Below, piece after piece: positions 1 through 8,001 of a stretch of DNA of 64,000 nucleotides. The stretch comes from JAFGBM01 sp964610155 (lineage in GTDB: Bacteria > Actinomycetota > Actinomycetes > Actinomycetales > Demequinaceae), in assembly GCA_964610155.1 (NCBI GenBank), contig CAZSUY010000002.1, positions 81,978-145,977 of the forward strand, in the 5' to 3' direction. Every line of letters starts with the position of its first letter. Positions within the stretch are counted from its first letter, which is position 1. Position numbers and translations under genes: made by a program. The notes beneath the pieces are model-generated. The model did no database searches. It saw only the letters and a list, made by a program, of their open reading frames with translations, and was not told where the DNA came from.

Positions 1-37
1 CATGGTACGGGGGAGGGGCCCCCGACGCAAGTCGCTT

Positions 38-742
38 CTACTCCTCGGTCGGCCCCGATGCCGTGGGGTCGACCGGGATGCCCGGGCCGCTTGTCGCCGA
101 GATCGTCACCTTGGAGAGGTACCGTCCCTTTGACGTCGATGGCTTGACTCGAAGAATCTCCTCAAGAACGGTTGTGTAATTCTCGACGAGCTTCTGGTCG
201 CCGAACGACGCCTTGCCGATTATCGTGTGGAGGTTGGCGTGCTTGTCTACACGGAACTCGATCTTGCCTCCCTTGATGTCACTCACGGCCTTGGCCACAT
301 CCATGGTCACGGTGCCGGTCTTGGGGTTCGGCATGAGGCCACGGGGGCCAAGTACCTTGCCTAGCCGACCGACCTTTCCCATGAGGTCGGGAGTGGAGAC
401 GATGGCGTCGAAGTCCATTCGGCCTCCAGCCACCTCGTCGATGAGCTCGTCATCGCCGACGATCTCGGCACCGGCTGCCCGAGCCGCTTCCGCCTTGTCC
501 CCTGTTGCGAAGACCAGGACCCGAGAGGTCTTCCCGGTTCCGTGAGGAAGGATGACGGTCGAACGGACGGCCTGGTCCGCCTGGCGGGGATCGACCCCCA
601 GTCGAAACACCACGTCGATGGTCGAGTCCGTCTTCTTCGAGGCGGTCTTCTGCGCGAGGCGCACGGCCTCGAGCGGGGAATACACCTGGCTCCGGTCGAC
701 GAGTTGAGCCCCGTCGCGGTACGCCTTGCTGCGCTTGGTCAT
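38..742 (-). CDS. rplA: 50S ribosomal protein L1
   Basis: Ribosomal protein L1 (uL1) forms the L1 stalk of the large subunit and in many bacteria represses its own operon. The 234-residue product has the usual family length and shows family signatures such as KVGRLGKVLGPRGLMPNPKTG in its second half. An upstream in-frame start would add 17 residues, but the ATG at 742 is preceded by AAGGAG at good spacing and begins MTKRSKAYRDG as expected, so the shorter form was chosen. It is the last gene of secE-nusG-rplK-rplA, 59 bp after rplK. The usual next genes rplJ and rplL would lie beyond the left edge of the window. Confidence 0.96.
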   Translation of the reverse strand: MTKRSKAYRDGAQLVDRSQVYSPLEAVRLAQKTASKKTDSTIDVVFRLGVDPRQADQAVRSTVILPHGTGKTSRVLVFATGDKAEAARAAGAEIVGDDELIDEVAGGRMDFDAIVSTPDLMGKVGRLGKVLGPRGLMPNPKTGTVTMDVAKAVSDIKGGKIEFRVDKHANLHTIIGKASFGDQKLVENYTTVLEEILRVKPSTSKGRYLSKVTISATSGPGIPVDPTASGPTEE

Positions 743-801
743 CTGCAACTCCTTAGCAGTCGTGGGTAGCGGGTCAGCGCGTGACCCATCCACTGGGGTG
801 A

Positions 802-1239
802 TTACTGAACGGTAACGCCCATCGACCGGGCGGTACCGGCGATGATCTTCGCCGCGGCGTCAATGTCATTGGCATTGAGGTCGGGCATCTTCTGTTCGGC
901 TATCTGTCGCACCTGGGCCTCGGTGAGCGAACCCACCTTGTCCGTATGGGGCGTAGCCGAACCCTTTTCCAGACCGGCCGCCTTCTTAATCAGTTCGGCC
1001 GCTGGGGGAGTCTTGAGGATGAAGTCGAATGACCGATCCTCATACACCGTGATCTCGACGGGGATAACGTTCCCCCGCTGCGACTCCGTTGCTGCGTTGT
1101 ACGCCTTGCAGAACTCCATGATGTTGACGCCGTGCTGACCCAGAGCGGGACCGATGGGCGGCGCAGGGTTGGCCACGCCAGCCTGAATCTGGAGCTTGAT
1201 CAGCCCGACAACCTTTTTCTTCTTCTTCGGGGGTGCCAT
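802..1239 (-). CDS. rplK: 50S ribosomal protein L11
   Basis: Ribosomal protein L11 (uL11) binds 23S rRNA at the GTPase-associated centre and is needed for the RelA-type stringent response in many bacteria. At 145 residues it has normal length. The N-terminal domain carries the proline-rich PAPPIGPALGQHGVNIMEFC segment, and the C-terminal RNA-binding domain ends in GTARSMG. The lysine run after the initial MAPP is common in actinobacterial L11. It lies 50 bp after nusG, in the conserved nusG-rplK-rplA order. Confidence 0.97.
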   Translation of the reverse strand: MAPPKKKKKVVGLIKLQIQAGVANPAPPIGPALGQHGVNIMEFCKAYNAATESQRGNVIPVEITVYEDRSFDFILKTPPAAELIKKAAGLEKGSATPHTDKVGSLTEAQVRQIAEQKMPDLNANDIDAAAKIIAGTARSMGVTVQ

Positions 1240-1289
1240 GTAGCGGGTCCTTTGTCTTTCGTGGCGTTGATCGCCGGTAGGCGTTCGAC

Positions 1290-2057
1290 CTAGAGTTTCT
1301 GAACTTGGTTGAACGACAACTCGACCGGGGTCTCCCGGCCGAAGATGGAAACGAGGACGTGGAGCTTCTGGGACTCCACGTTGATCTCTGAGATGGTGGC
1401 GGGCAAGGTGGCAAACGGGCCATCGATGACGGTGATCGACTCTCCAACGACGAAGTCCACCTCGACGGTAGAGGAACCCGATCCCCCGCCCTCGGTGCCC
1501 TTCGCCGGTTTGGCCTCGGCGGGGGCAAGCATCGAATAGACCTCATCGATCATGAGCGGAACGGGCTGGTGGGCATGACCGACGAAACCCGTAACACCTG
1601 GAGTGTTTCGCACAGCTCCCCACGACTCATCCGTAAGGATCATGCGGACCAGGACATAGCCGGGAATGCGGACACGGGAGATCTTGCGCTTCTGGGCATT
1701 CTTGATCTCGGTAACATCCTCGATCGGAACCTCGACCTGGAAGATGAATTCCTCCATGTGGAGGCTCTCGATACGATGCTCAATCGCCTGCTTGACTCGC
1801 TTCTCGTGTCCCGAGTACGAATGGATGACGTACCAGTCGCCCTCACGCGAGCCGAGTTCGGCGCGGAATGCGGCGGTCGGATCCTCCTCCTCAACCTCCG
1901 AGACGGATTCGGCCTCAACGGTCGGCTCCGGCTCGATGGCCACCTCAGCCTCAACGGTCGGCTCCGGCTCTACGATCACCTCGACGGCGGACAAGGCTTC
2001 CATAGGGCTGTCGCCTACGGCTTCAACCAAGCCGTCATCGGAAATATCGTTAACCAC
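1290..2057 (-). CDS. nusG: Transcription antitermination/termination factor NusG
   Basis: NusG binds RNA polymerase and couples it to Rho or to the ribosome. The NGN domain begins near residue 75 with DWYVIHSYSGHEKRVKQ, and the C-terminal KOW domain (about residues 200-255) contains VVGESITVIDGPFA. The 255-residue protein is longer than the 181-residue E. coli form because of a roughly 70-residue acidic N-terminal extension. That extension contains two copies of an EPEPTVEAE unit; extensions of this type occur in other actinobacterial NusG proteins. The start is GTG at 2057, preceded by a GAAGG ribosome-binding site, and it overlaps the end of secE by 8 bp, suggesting coupled translation. Confidence 0.95.
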   Translation of the reverse strand: MVNDISDDGLVEAVGDSPMEALSAVEVIVEPEPTVEAEVAIEPEPTVEAESVSEVEEEDPTAAFRAELGSREGDWYVIHSYSGHEKRVKQAIEHRIESLHMEEFIFQVEVPIEDVTEIKNAQKRKISRVRIPGYVLVRMILTDESWGAVRNTPGVTGFVGHAHQPVPLMIDEVYSMLAPAEAKPAKGTEGGGSGSSTVEVDFVVGESITVIDGPFATLPATISEINVESQKLHVLVSIFGRETPVELSFNQVQKL

Positions 2058-2301
2058 CGAACACCTTCTCTACGAGTAGTCCAAAAATGAAGTCGAAGAT
2101 CGTCACGATCGTGACGACCACCAAGACGAATATCGCCACGACGATCGTGTAGCGACGCCACTCCTCCACCGACGGCGTAACCACGCGTTTGAGCTCGGAA
2201 ACCACCTGCCGAACGAACAGTACGGGACGGCCGAAGAAACCCCGGCTCTCGTGCCGCGGGTCCTTCTCTTCAGCATCCGTGATAGCGGATTCGCTCACCA
2301 T
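2050..2301 (-). CDS. secE: Preprotein translocase subunit SecE
   Basis: SecE clamps the SecY channel of the Sec translocon in the cytoplasmic membrane. The 83-residue product has a charged N-terminus, the amphipathic stretch FVRQVVSELKRVVTPSVEEW, and one C-terminal membrane segment (about residues 50-75), as in single-span actinobacterial SecE. The reading frame is open further upstream into tRNA-Trp, but the ATG at 2301 gives the expected start MVSESAITDAEE and leaves the tRNA intact. It lies 39 bp after tRNA-Trp and overlaps nusG by 8 bp. Confidence 0.93.
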   Translation of the reverse strand: MVSESAITDAEEKDPRHESRGFFGRPVLFVRQVVSELKRVVTPSVEEWRRYTIVVAIFVLVVVTIVTIFDFIFGLLVEKVFGG

Positions 2302-2340
2302 TGGTCCTTTTCTCACATGCACGCGGGGTCCTACTGTACG

Positions 2341-2413
2341 CAGGGCAGGAGGGACTCGAACCCCCAACCGTCGGTTTTGGAGACCGATGCGCTACCAATT
2401 GCGCCACTGCCCT
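2341..2413 (-). tRNA. trnW: tRNA-Trp (anticodon CCA)
   Basis: The minus strand folds as a 73-nt tRNA. The acceptor arms AGGGCAG and CTGCCCT pair perfectly, the T-arm contains GTTCGAG, and the anticodon stem encloses CTCCAAA with anticodon CCA. The discriminator base is G and the 3' CCA is not encoded. A tRNA-Trp gene directly upstream of secE is a classic actinobacterial arrangement. Confidence 0.96.
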
Positions 2414-2507
2414 ATGGGGGAGGTGGGTCCCCCGTTGGCTTTTGACACCGTTCCGAATCCGCGTTTGGGTGCAATCCATCGTCACGATTGTCAATCGCCG
2501 GTCGCTC

Positions 2508-2537
2508 AGTCTACGCGGATTAGGCTCCACCGTCGAA
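2508..2537 (-). promoter_or_regulatory. Candidate promoter for the tRNA-Trp-secE-nusG-rplK-rplA unit
   Basis: Read on the minus strand there is a TTCGAC box (2532-2537), an 18-bp spacer and TAGACT (2508-2513), about 95 bp upstream of tRNA-Trp. The hexamers fit a housekeeping actinobacterial promoter loosely. A TTGACA at 2489-2494 has no acceptable -10 partner. Nothing else was recognised in the 291 bp between tRNA-Trp and aspC. Confidence 0.35.
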
Positions 2538-2704
2538 CCGTCAGCCGGTCTCCCAGTCGTCCGCACGGGTCGAAGTGCACTAGTGACTCGTGTGGTGTGA
2601 AACACCCGGGGCTCTATACCAACTGCATCTTGAGTCCCCCGACCCGTGCGGATGGAAGAAACGGGGACTGTCGTCTGACACGGGCTTAGCCGGAGGATGC
2701 CACA

Positions 2705-3928
2705 ATGGTGGACGTGAACGCCACCCCTGCCCCGCGCCGTGTATCCAAGCGACTTGGCGCCATCGCCCCATCCGCCACCCTCGCCGTCGACGCCAAGGCG
2801 AAAGCTCTCAAGGCCGCCGGACGCCCCGTCATCGGCTTCGGGGCTGGTGAGCCGGACTTCCCGACACCCAACTACATCGTCGAGGCTGCCGTCGCTGCCG
2901 CCCGTGTCCCCGCCAACCACCGGTACACACCTGCCGCCGGCCTTCCAGCCCTTCGCGAGGCCATCGCCGTCAAGACGCTACGAGACTCCGGCTACGAGAT
3001 CGATCCCGCCCAGACCATCGTGACCAACGGAGGCAAGCAAGCCGTGTTCCAGGCCTTCGCTGCCATCCTCGACGACGGTGACGAATGCATCCTCCCCGCC
3101 CCATACTGGACCACCTACCCAGAGGCGATCCGCCTTACCGGCGCCCAACCCGTCGAGGTCTTTGCCGGTCCCGATCAGGACTACCTCGTCACGGTGGAGC
3201 AACTCGAATCGGCCCGGACCCCCCGCACCAAAGCCCTCCTCTTCTGTTCACCCTCCAACCCCACAGGAGCGGTGTATTCGCCCGAACAGACCAAGGCCAT
3301 CGGCGAGTGGGCGCTCGAACACGGCGTCTGGGTGGTGACGGACGAGATCTACGAACACCTGACCTACGACGACGCCGTCTTCACCCCGATCGTCAAGGTG
3401 GTGCCGGATCTCGCCGACACCTGCATTGTGGTTAACGGTGTCGCTAAGACCTACGCCATGACCGGTTGGCGAGTGGGGTGGATGATCGGCCCGCTCGATG
3501 TCATCAAGGCCGCCGCAAACCTCCAGTCACACCTGACATCAAACGTCGCCAACGTCTCCCAACGTGCGGCCATCGCAGCTCTTGAGGGCGGGCTTGAAGA
3601 TGTCGTCCTCATGCGGAAGGCATTCGATCAGCGCCGACAGACCATGGTGTCGATGCTGTCCGAGATCGATGGGGTGGTATGCCCGACGCCCAAGGGTGCG
3701 TTCTACTGCTATCCCTCCGTCGAGGCACTTGTCGACCGGGAGATCCGGGGCAAGGTACCCGCCAACTCCGCCGAACTCGCCGCTCTCATCCTCGAGGAGG
3801 TCGAGGTCGCGGTCGTTCCCGGTGAGGCGTTCGGGCCGAGCGGGTTCCTCCGCTTGAGCTACGCCCTGGGTGACGAGGACCTCGTCGAGGGTGTCGGACG
3901 ACTCCAGCGGCTCTTCGCCGAGGGGTAG
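2705..3928 (+). CDS. aspC: Pyridoxal-phosphate aminotransferase, aspartate aminotransferase type
   Basis: Class I/II PLP aminotransferase that most likely interconverts aspartate plus 2-oxoglutarate with oxaloacetate plus glutamate. The 407 residues carry the cofactor and substrate signatures: GAGEPDF at 46-52, SNPTG around residue 185, DEIY (D213, Y216), the Schiff-base lysine K248 in GVAKTYAMTGWR, and a C-terminal GFLRLSYAL with the carboxylate-binding arginine. The ATG is preceded by GGAGG. The gene is divergent from the tRNA-Trp-secE operon, a position also occupied by aspC in Streptomyces as I recall. The exact amino-acid preference cannot be read from sequence alone. Confidence 0.9.
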   Translation: MVDVNATPAPRRVSKRLGAIAPSATLAVDAKAKALKAAGRPVIGFGAGEPDFPTPNYIVEAAVAAARVPANHRYTPAAGLPALREAIAVKTLRDSGYEIDPAQTIVTNGGKQAVFQAFAAILDDGDECILPAPYWTTYPEAIRLTGAQPVEVFAGPDQDYLVTVEQLESARTPRTKALLFCSPSNPTGAVYSPEQTKAIGEWALEHGVWVVTDEIYEHLTYDDAVFTPIVKVVPDLADTCIVVNGVAKTYAMTGWRVGWMIGPLDVIKAAANLQSHLTSNVANVSQRAAIAALEGGLEDVVLMRKAFDQRRQTMVSMLSEIDGVVCPTPKGAFYCYPSVEALVDREIRGKVPANSAELAALILEEVEVAVVPGEAFGPSGFLRLSYALGDEDLVEGVGRLQRLFAEG

Positions 3929-4057
3929 GCGACAGCGCAAGGACCCCGTCAGCGAAGAACAGTCATCGTCCCAATAACATGGGGCATCGCCCTGAGGCAG
4001 AAATGACCGCAATCGTCCTCAATGATGACTCACATCCACGCGTGAGCGGATAGAGTC

Positions 4058-4945
4058 GTGGCCGTGAGAAACACTGCTATGACAGACACCGCCGTGAGTA
4101 TCCGGGGCCTCCGGAAAGAGTATGGGCGCAAACCAGCCGTCGATGGCCTCGACCTCGACATCCACATCGGCGAGTGCTTCGCCCTGCTCGGCCCCAATGG
4201 GGCTGGCAAGACCACCACCATCGAAATCCTCGAGGGCTACCGCAAACGCACCTCGGGCGAGGTCTTCGTTCTGGGGCACGATCCAGCCCACCCGACCCGT
4301 GACTGGCGCGAGCGCATCGGCATCGTCCTCCAGTCGAGCGCCGACGAGACACCCATCACCGCGCGCGAGTACATCGATCACATCGGATCGTTCTACCCCA
4401 ACCCCCAAGATACGGATAGTATCCTCCAGGCCGTCGGCCTTGACGAGATAGCAGACCGCCGCAGCAAGACTATGTCGGGCGGAGAGAGGCGCCGCCTCGA
4501 CGTGGCCCTCGGCATCGTCGGAAGACCGGATCTGCTCTTCCTCGATGAGCCGACCACGGGTTTTGATCCGGAGGCCAGACGAACCTTCTGGAAGCTCATC
4601 GACAGGCTTAAGGATGACGGCATCACAATCATCCTGACCACGCACTATCTTGAGGAAGCCGACTACCTCGCCGACCGCGTGGGGGTTATCACCCAGGGCC
4701 GGTTGGTCGCTCTGGACACCCCCCGGGGTCTGAGGGAGTCCGGCGGGGCTGGGGCGATCGTCTCCTGGGAGCAGGGCGGAAAGAAGCGGGAGAAGAAAAC
4801 ACCCAAACCGACGGCGTTCATCCGCGATTTGATCGAGAAGCACGCCGGGACAGACGGCGAGGTCCCAGGGCTCGCCGTTCGACGTCCGACGCTTGAGGAC
4901 ACCTACCTGGAACTTGTCGGCCACAACGGGAAGGACGCCTCATGA
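4058..4945 (+). CDS. ABC-2 type exporter, ATP-binding subunit
   Basis: Cytoplasmic ATPase of a DrrA/YadG-type exporter. Visible motifs are Walker A GPNGAGKTTT (around residues 45-54), the signature MSGGERRRLDVALG, Walker B LLFLDEPTTGFD and the switch histidine in LTTHYLEEADYLADR. The C-terminal 60 residues contain a basic KKREKKTPK stretch and an LEDTYLEL element typical of this family. Three in-frame starts are possible (GTG 4058, GTG 4064, ATG 4079). A TAGAGT -10 box at 4051-4056 would favour a leaderless start at 4064. The gene overlaps its permease by 4 bp. An imperfect inverted repeat at 4015-4029 resembles the operators of the downstream two-component cluster. The substrate is unknown. 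Confidence 0.9.
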   Translation: MAVRNTAMTDTAVSIRGLRKEYGRKPAVDGLDLDIHIGECFALLGPNGAGKTTTIEILEGYRKRTSGEVFVLGHDPAHPTRDWRERIGIVLQSSADETPITAREYIDHIGSFYPNPQDTDSILQAVGLDEIADRRSKTMSGGERRRLDVALGIVGRPDLLFLDEPTTGFDPEARRTFWKLIDRLKDDGITIILTTHYLEEADYLADRVGVITQGRLVALDTPRGLRESGGAGAIVSWEQGGKKREKKTPKPTAFIRDLIEKHAGTDGEVPGLAVRRPTLEDTYLELVGHNGKDAS

Positions 4946-5787
4946 CCACCTCGACTTCCGTCATCGCGACCCGCCCAGACCTCTGGTCCCTCGTGTGGGA
5001 ACGAGCCGTCACAGAGATTCGCATCTTCTTCCGGGATCGCGACAGCATGATCTTCATCTTCCTGTTTCCCACGATCTTCCTCCTGCTGTTCGCGGCGATC
5101 ATGGGCAACCTAGACGTCACCGAGGGAATGGACACCCCAGTCGTCGTCAACTTCAAGCAGTACTTTCTGCCTGGAATGCTGGCCTCGGGAATCGTGTATA
5201 CCGGGTTCCAGAACCTGGCGACCGCCATCCCGATCGAACGCGACCAGGGTGTCCTCAAGCGCCTCCGCGGCACCCCCCTTCCTTCCGCCGCGTACTTCGG
5301 GGGCAAGGTCATCCAGGTCATCTTCGTCTCCATCGCCCAGCTCGGTCTGATGCTGGTGGTGGCGCGGGTGCTACTCGGTATCCCCCTTCCTACCGAGGGC
5401 CGGATCTGGCTCACCTTCGCGTGGGTGTTCCTCCTGGCGATCTCGACTTCGACGGTTCTCGGGATTGCGATGTCGTCCGTCCCCCGCACGGGTAAGAGCG
5501 CAAGCGCCATCATGGTCCCGGTGGTTCTGGTCCTCCAGTTCATCTCTGGTGTCTACTTCCCCTTTAGTCAGATCCCCGATTGGATGCAGAACATCGCGGG
5601 CATCTTCCCCCTCAAATGGATGGCCCAATCGATGCGGGGAGTCTTCCTCCCGGACTTCATGCGGAGTCAAGAACCCAATAACTCCTGGGAGTTCGGGACG
5701 GGTGCCATAGTCGTGGGGATCTGGCTGATTATCGGACTCGTCCTTGCCCTCAAGACCTTCCGCTGGTCGTCCCGCAAGGACGGCTGA
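4942..5787 (+). CDS. ABC-2 type exporter, membrane subunit
   Basis: Membrane partner of the preceding ATPase. The 281 residues start with a cytoplasmic arm (RAVTEIRIFFRDRDSMIF), followed by about six membrane segments: near residues 32-55, 76-95, 110-135, 145-170, 175-200 and 250-272. FLPGMLASGIVYTGFQ, FISGVYFPFSQIPDWMQ and a re-entrant IFPLKWMAQSMRGVFLP are typical of ABC2_membrane proteins in multidrug and lipid exporters. The ATG overlaps the stop of the ATPase gene by 4 bp, so the two are translationally coupled. An 84-bp gap containing an operator-like motif separates it from the two-component system. Confidence 0.88.
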   Translation: MTTSTSVIATRPDLWSLVWERAVTEIRIFFRDRDSMIFIFLFPTIFLLLFAAIMGNLDVTEGMDTPVVVNFKQYFLPGMLASGIVYTGFQNLATAIPIERDQGVLKRLRGTPLPSAAYFGGKVIQVIFVSIAQLGLMLVVARVLLGIPLPTEGRIWLTFAWVFLLAISTSTVLGIAMSSVPRTGKSASAIMVPVVLVLQFISGVYFPFSQIPDWMQNIAGIFPLKWMAQSMRGVFLPDFMRSQEPNNSWEFGTGAIVVGIWLIIGLVLALKTFRWSSRKDG

Positions 5788-5821
5788 CAACCGGACCGCA
5801 GGCCGTAGGCCACTGCCCAAT

Positions 5822-5865
5822 CGTCCGATCGGCCGATCCGCGCCATCGCCCTCTGGGCCTAGCAT
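5822..5865 (+). promoter_or_regulatory. Operator-like motif and -10 box of the two-component system genes
   Basis: The sequence CGTCCGATCGGCCGATCC (5822-5839) matches 14 of 18 positions of the motif before the ATPase gene at 10681. TAGCAT (5860-5865) stands 6 nt before the ATG of the kinase, predicting a leaderless transcript. The -35 position (5837-5842) is non-consensus and touches the motif, which fits activation by a bound regulator. Autoregulation by the encoded response regulator is inference. Confidence 0.5.
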
Positions 5866-5871
5866 CGACTC

Positions 5872-7185
5872 ATGAGCGAGACCGACATCGACCGCAAGCC
5901 CGCCCTCGGGCTTCGTCGGCTTGATGTCGGCATCGCCCTTGCCCTCTGCACCCTCGCGATGCTGTACACCGGTCCGGGAACGGATTTTGGCCTTTCCGGG
6001 ATGCGTGAGCAGGACTTCCTCGGCATCGTCCTGATCATCGCTCAGACGTTGCCCCTGATCTGGCGCCAGAGCACACCCCGGACCGTGCTCGTCATCGTCC
6101 TCGCGGCGTGGGTCGTCGATCGCGGGCTCGAGTACAGGGACACCATCGCCATGCTTGGGCTCGTCGTGGCTATCCACGCGGTCGCGACGTTCCTCCCGAC
6201 GCGACAGGCCTATCGTTGGGGAGGGGTGGCGCTCGTGATCACGAGTGGCTGGACGACGCTGGGAATCCTAAGTTCGGATTCCGTCCAGATCGTTCACCTC
6301 GTGACCATGATCCTGGTGATCACCATCCCCTTCGGAATCGGCCGGGCCGACGCCCTCTCCCGCGAGCGCGCCACCGCCCTTGAGGTTGCCCATCGTGGGG
6401 CAGTCCTCTCCCAGCGCGAGGCGACCGAGGCCGCGATCCGAACCGAACGCGCGCGCATCGCCCGCGAACTCCACGATGTGGTCGCCCACGAGATCACCGT
6501 CATGACCCTTCAGGCCGAGGGGGCCCGCCGAGCCCTTGGCGAGGCAAAGCCCGCCGTGACGGAGGCCCTCAGGATCATCAGCGATTCCGGACGCAAGGGC
6601 CTGGTAGAGATGAACCGAATGATCGGGGTGCTCCGGGACTCCTCCGAATCCGAATCCGGGGAACCCGAGGTGGGCACGTCCTACGCCCCCGCGAGCGTCG
6701 TCCACCTCGATCCCATGCCGGCGCTGGCCTCCCTCCCGGCCCTCGCCAAGCAGGTCGAGGACGCCGGGCTTCCCGTCGATCTCAAGATCATCGGCAAGGC
6801 ACACGTCCCCGCGGGCGTCGAGCTCAGCGCCTATCGAATCGTCCAGGAGTCCCTCACCAATGCCCTCAAGCATGCGGGTCCTGGGGCGCGGGCATCGGCC
6901 CTTGTCCTCCGTGACCCCGAAGCGGTAACCGTAACGATCGAGGACGACGGGCGGGGGGTCATCGCTGACGCCTTGGCTACGGGTGGGGGCCACGGCATCG
7001 CCGGGATCCGAGAAAGGGTGTTGGCCCTCGGAGGATCGATCGAACTCGGGCCTCGCCCCGGGGGAGGGTTCCGCATCTCCGCCGTGCTGCCCTCACACGA
7101 CGACACCATCCTTCCGCCATCTCGTCGCTCTGAGATTGTCCCCGAAGCCCCCAAGCCCACCCCTCGGAAGGGATCCCGCCCATGA
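5872..7185 (+). CDS. Two-component sensor histidine kinase, NarL/DesK-type (HisKA_3)
   Basis: Membrane sensor kinase of 437 residues. The first 155 residues form about six hydrophobic segments with short loops and no large extracellular domain, as in kinases that sense membrane or envelope state. The dimerisation domain holds the phospho-acceptor H201 in ARELHDVVAHEITVM. The HATPase domain shows an N-box YRIVQESLTNALKHA, a G1 box VTIEDDGRGV and a GHGIAGIRERVLALGG G2 region. The tail after about residue 405 is proline/arginine rich. It overlaps the response regulator gene by 4 bp. A -10 box 6 nt before the ATG suggests a leaderless message. Its position upstream of giant ABC permeases suggests it monitors envelope damage or antibiotics; the signal is not known. 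Confidence 0.92.
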   Translation: MSETDIDRKPALGLRRLDVGIALALCTLAMLYTGPGTDFGLSGMREQDFLGIVLIIAQTLPLIWRQSTPRTVLVIVLAAWVVDRGLEYRDTIAMLGLVVAIHAVATFLPTRQAYRWGGVALVITSGWTTLGILSSDSVQIVHLVTMILVITIPFGIGRADALSRERATALEVAHRGAVLSQREATEAAIRTERARIARELHDVVAHEITVMTLQAEGARRALGEAKPAVTEALRIISDSGRKGLVEMNRMIGVLRDSSESESGEPEVGTSYAPASVVHLDPMPALASLPALAKQVEDAGLPVDLKIIGKAHVPAGVELSAYRIVQESLTNALKHAGPGARASALVLRDPEAVTVTIEDDGRGVIADALATGGGHGIAGIRERVLALGGSIELGPRPGGGFRISAVLPSHDDTILPPSRRSEIVPEAPKPTPRKGSRP

Positions 7186-7859
7186 TCAAGGTGCTTCTCG
7201 TCGACGACCAGGCCATGGTCCGCGCCGGCCTCAGGATGATCCTCGACTCCGAGCCTGACATCGAGGTGTGCTGCGAGGTCGAGGAGGGGGAGAAGGCCGC
7301 CGCGGCCGTTCAGGAGCACCACCCGGACATCGTCCTCATGGACATCCGTATGCCCGGCATGGACGGCCTCGCCGCGACCCGCGAGGTGCTAGCCGCCGAC
7401 CCGGACGCGAAGGTCGTCATCCTCACGACCTTCGACCTGGACGAGTACGTATACGGGGCGCTCCGGGCCGGGGCGTCAGGATTCCTCCTCAAGAGCGCCG
7501 ACGGCGACACCCTGGTCGAGTCGGTCCGGATCATCGCGGGCGGGGAGGCGCTTCTCGCCCCCGAGGTGACGCGCCGGGTCATCGAGCAGTTCGCCAGGGC
7601 GGAGCGGGCTGAGGAGACGACGGACGTGGAGCACGTGCCGACGGAGGAGGCGATCGGGGATTTGAGCGAGCGTGAGGTCGAGGTTCTTCAACTCATGGCG
7701 CGGGGGCTGTCCAACCACGAAATCGCCAAGGAGTTGTTCTTGTCGTCGACCACCGTCAAGACCCACGTGAGCCACATCCTCACCAAGCTCGGCGTGAGGG
7801 ACCGGGTCCAGGCCGTCGTCGAGGCCTACGACTCCGGGATCGTCGCACCGCGCGGGTAG
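7182..7859 (+). CDS. Two-component response regulator, NarL/LuxR family
   Basis: DNA-binding partner of the preceding kinase. The receiver domain has acidic residues D8/D9, phospho-acceptor D54 in VLMDIRMPGMDG, a conserved threonine in VILTTFD and the lysine in FLLKSADGD. After a charged linker (about residues 142-165) comes a LuxR-type helix-turn-helix with LSEREVEVLQLMARGLSNHEIA and TVKTHVSHILTKLG. The length of 225 residues is standard. It is translationally coupled to the kinase (4-bp overlap). A terminator-like hairpin follows, and similar operator motifs stand upstream of the kinase and of three downstream ABC units, making this protein the natural candidate to bind them. Confidence 0.94.
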   Translation: MIKVLLVDDQAMVRAGLRMILDSEPDIEVCCEVEEGEKAAAAVQEHHPDIVLMDIRMPGMDGLAATREVLAADPDAKVVILTTFDLDEYVYGALRAGASGFLLKSADGDTLVESVRIIAGGEALLAPEVTRRVIEQFARAERAEETTDVEHVPTEEAIGDLSEREVEVLQLMARGLSNHEIAKELFLSSTTVKTHVSHILTKLGVRDRVQAVVEAYDSGIVAPRG

Positions 7860-7876
7860 GGATATCGCCTCGCTAG

Positions 7877-7898
7877 GCCTCGGGGTTCCCCCCGAGGC
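7877..7898 (+). terminator. Terminator-like hairpin after the response regulator
   Basis: GCCTCGGGG and CCCCGAGGC form a perfect 9-bp stem around a 4-nt loop, 18 bp after the response regulator stop codon. There is no strong U-tract, which is common in high-GC actinobacteria. It suggests that the permease at 8002 is transcribed separately. Confidence 0.5.
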
Positions 7899-7907
7899 GC
7901 GGATCGG

Positions 7908-7954
7908 GGTCATCCCTGAGGAAAAGGGCGCGGCAACATCCGTGCGACCGATGG
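7908..7954 (+). promoter_or_regulatory. Operator-like region upstream of FtsX permease 1
   Basis: GGTCATCC (7908-7915) and CATCCGTGCGACCGATGG (7937-7954) occur with exactly the spacing found upstream of the ATPase gene at 10681. The second element matches that copy at 16 of 18 positions. The position corresponding to the -10 box of the other copy (7988-7993) reads AACAGG, which is a poor box, so the site may act from a distance or through a weak promoter. Confidence 0.45.
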
Positions 7955-8001
7955 TCGATACCGCCTGCGGGCACCAGACTGGGGGCAAACAGGAAGATGC
8001 C

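Noticed and set aside
1..37. Possible L10-type leader or terminator after rplA
   Set aside because: GGGGCCCC is palindromic but without a loop or U-tract, and the region is cut by the window edge, so no call is made.
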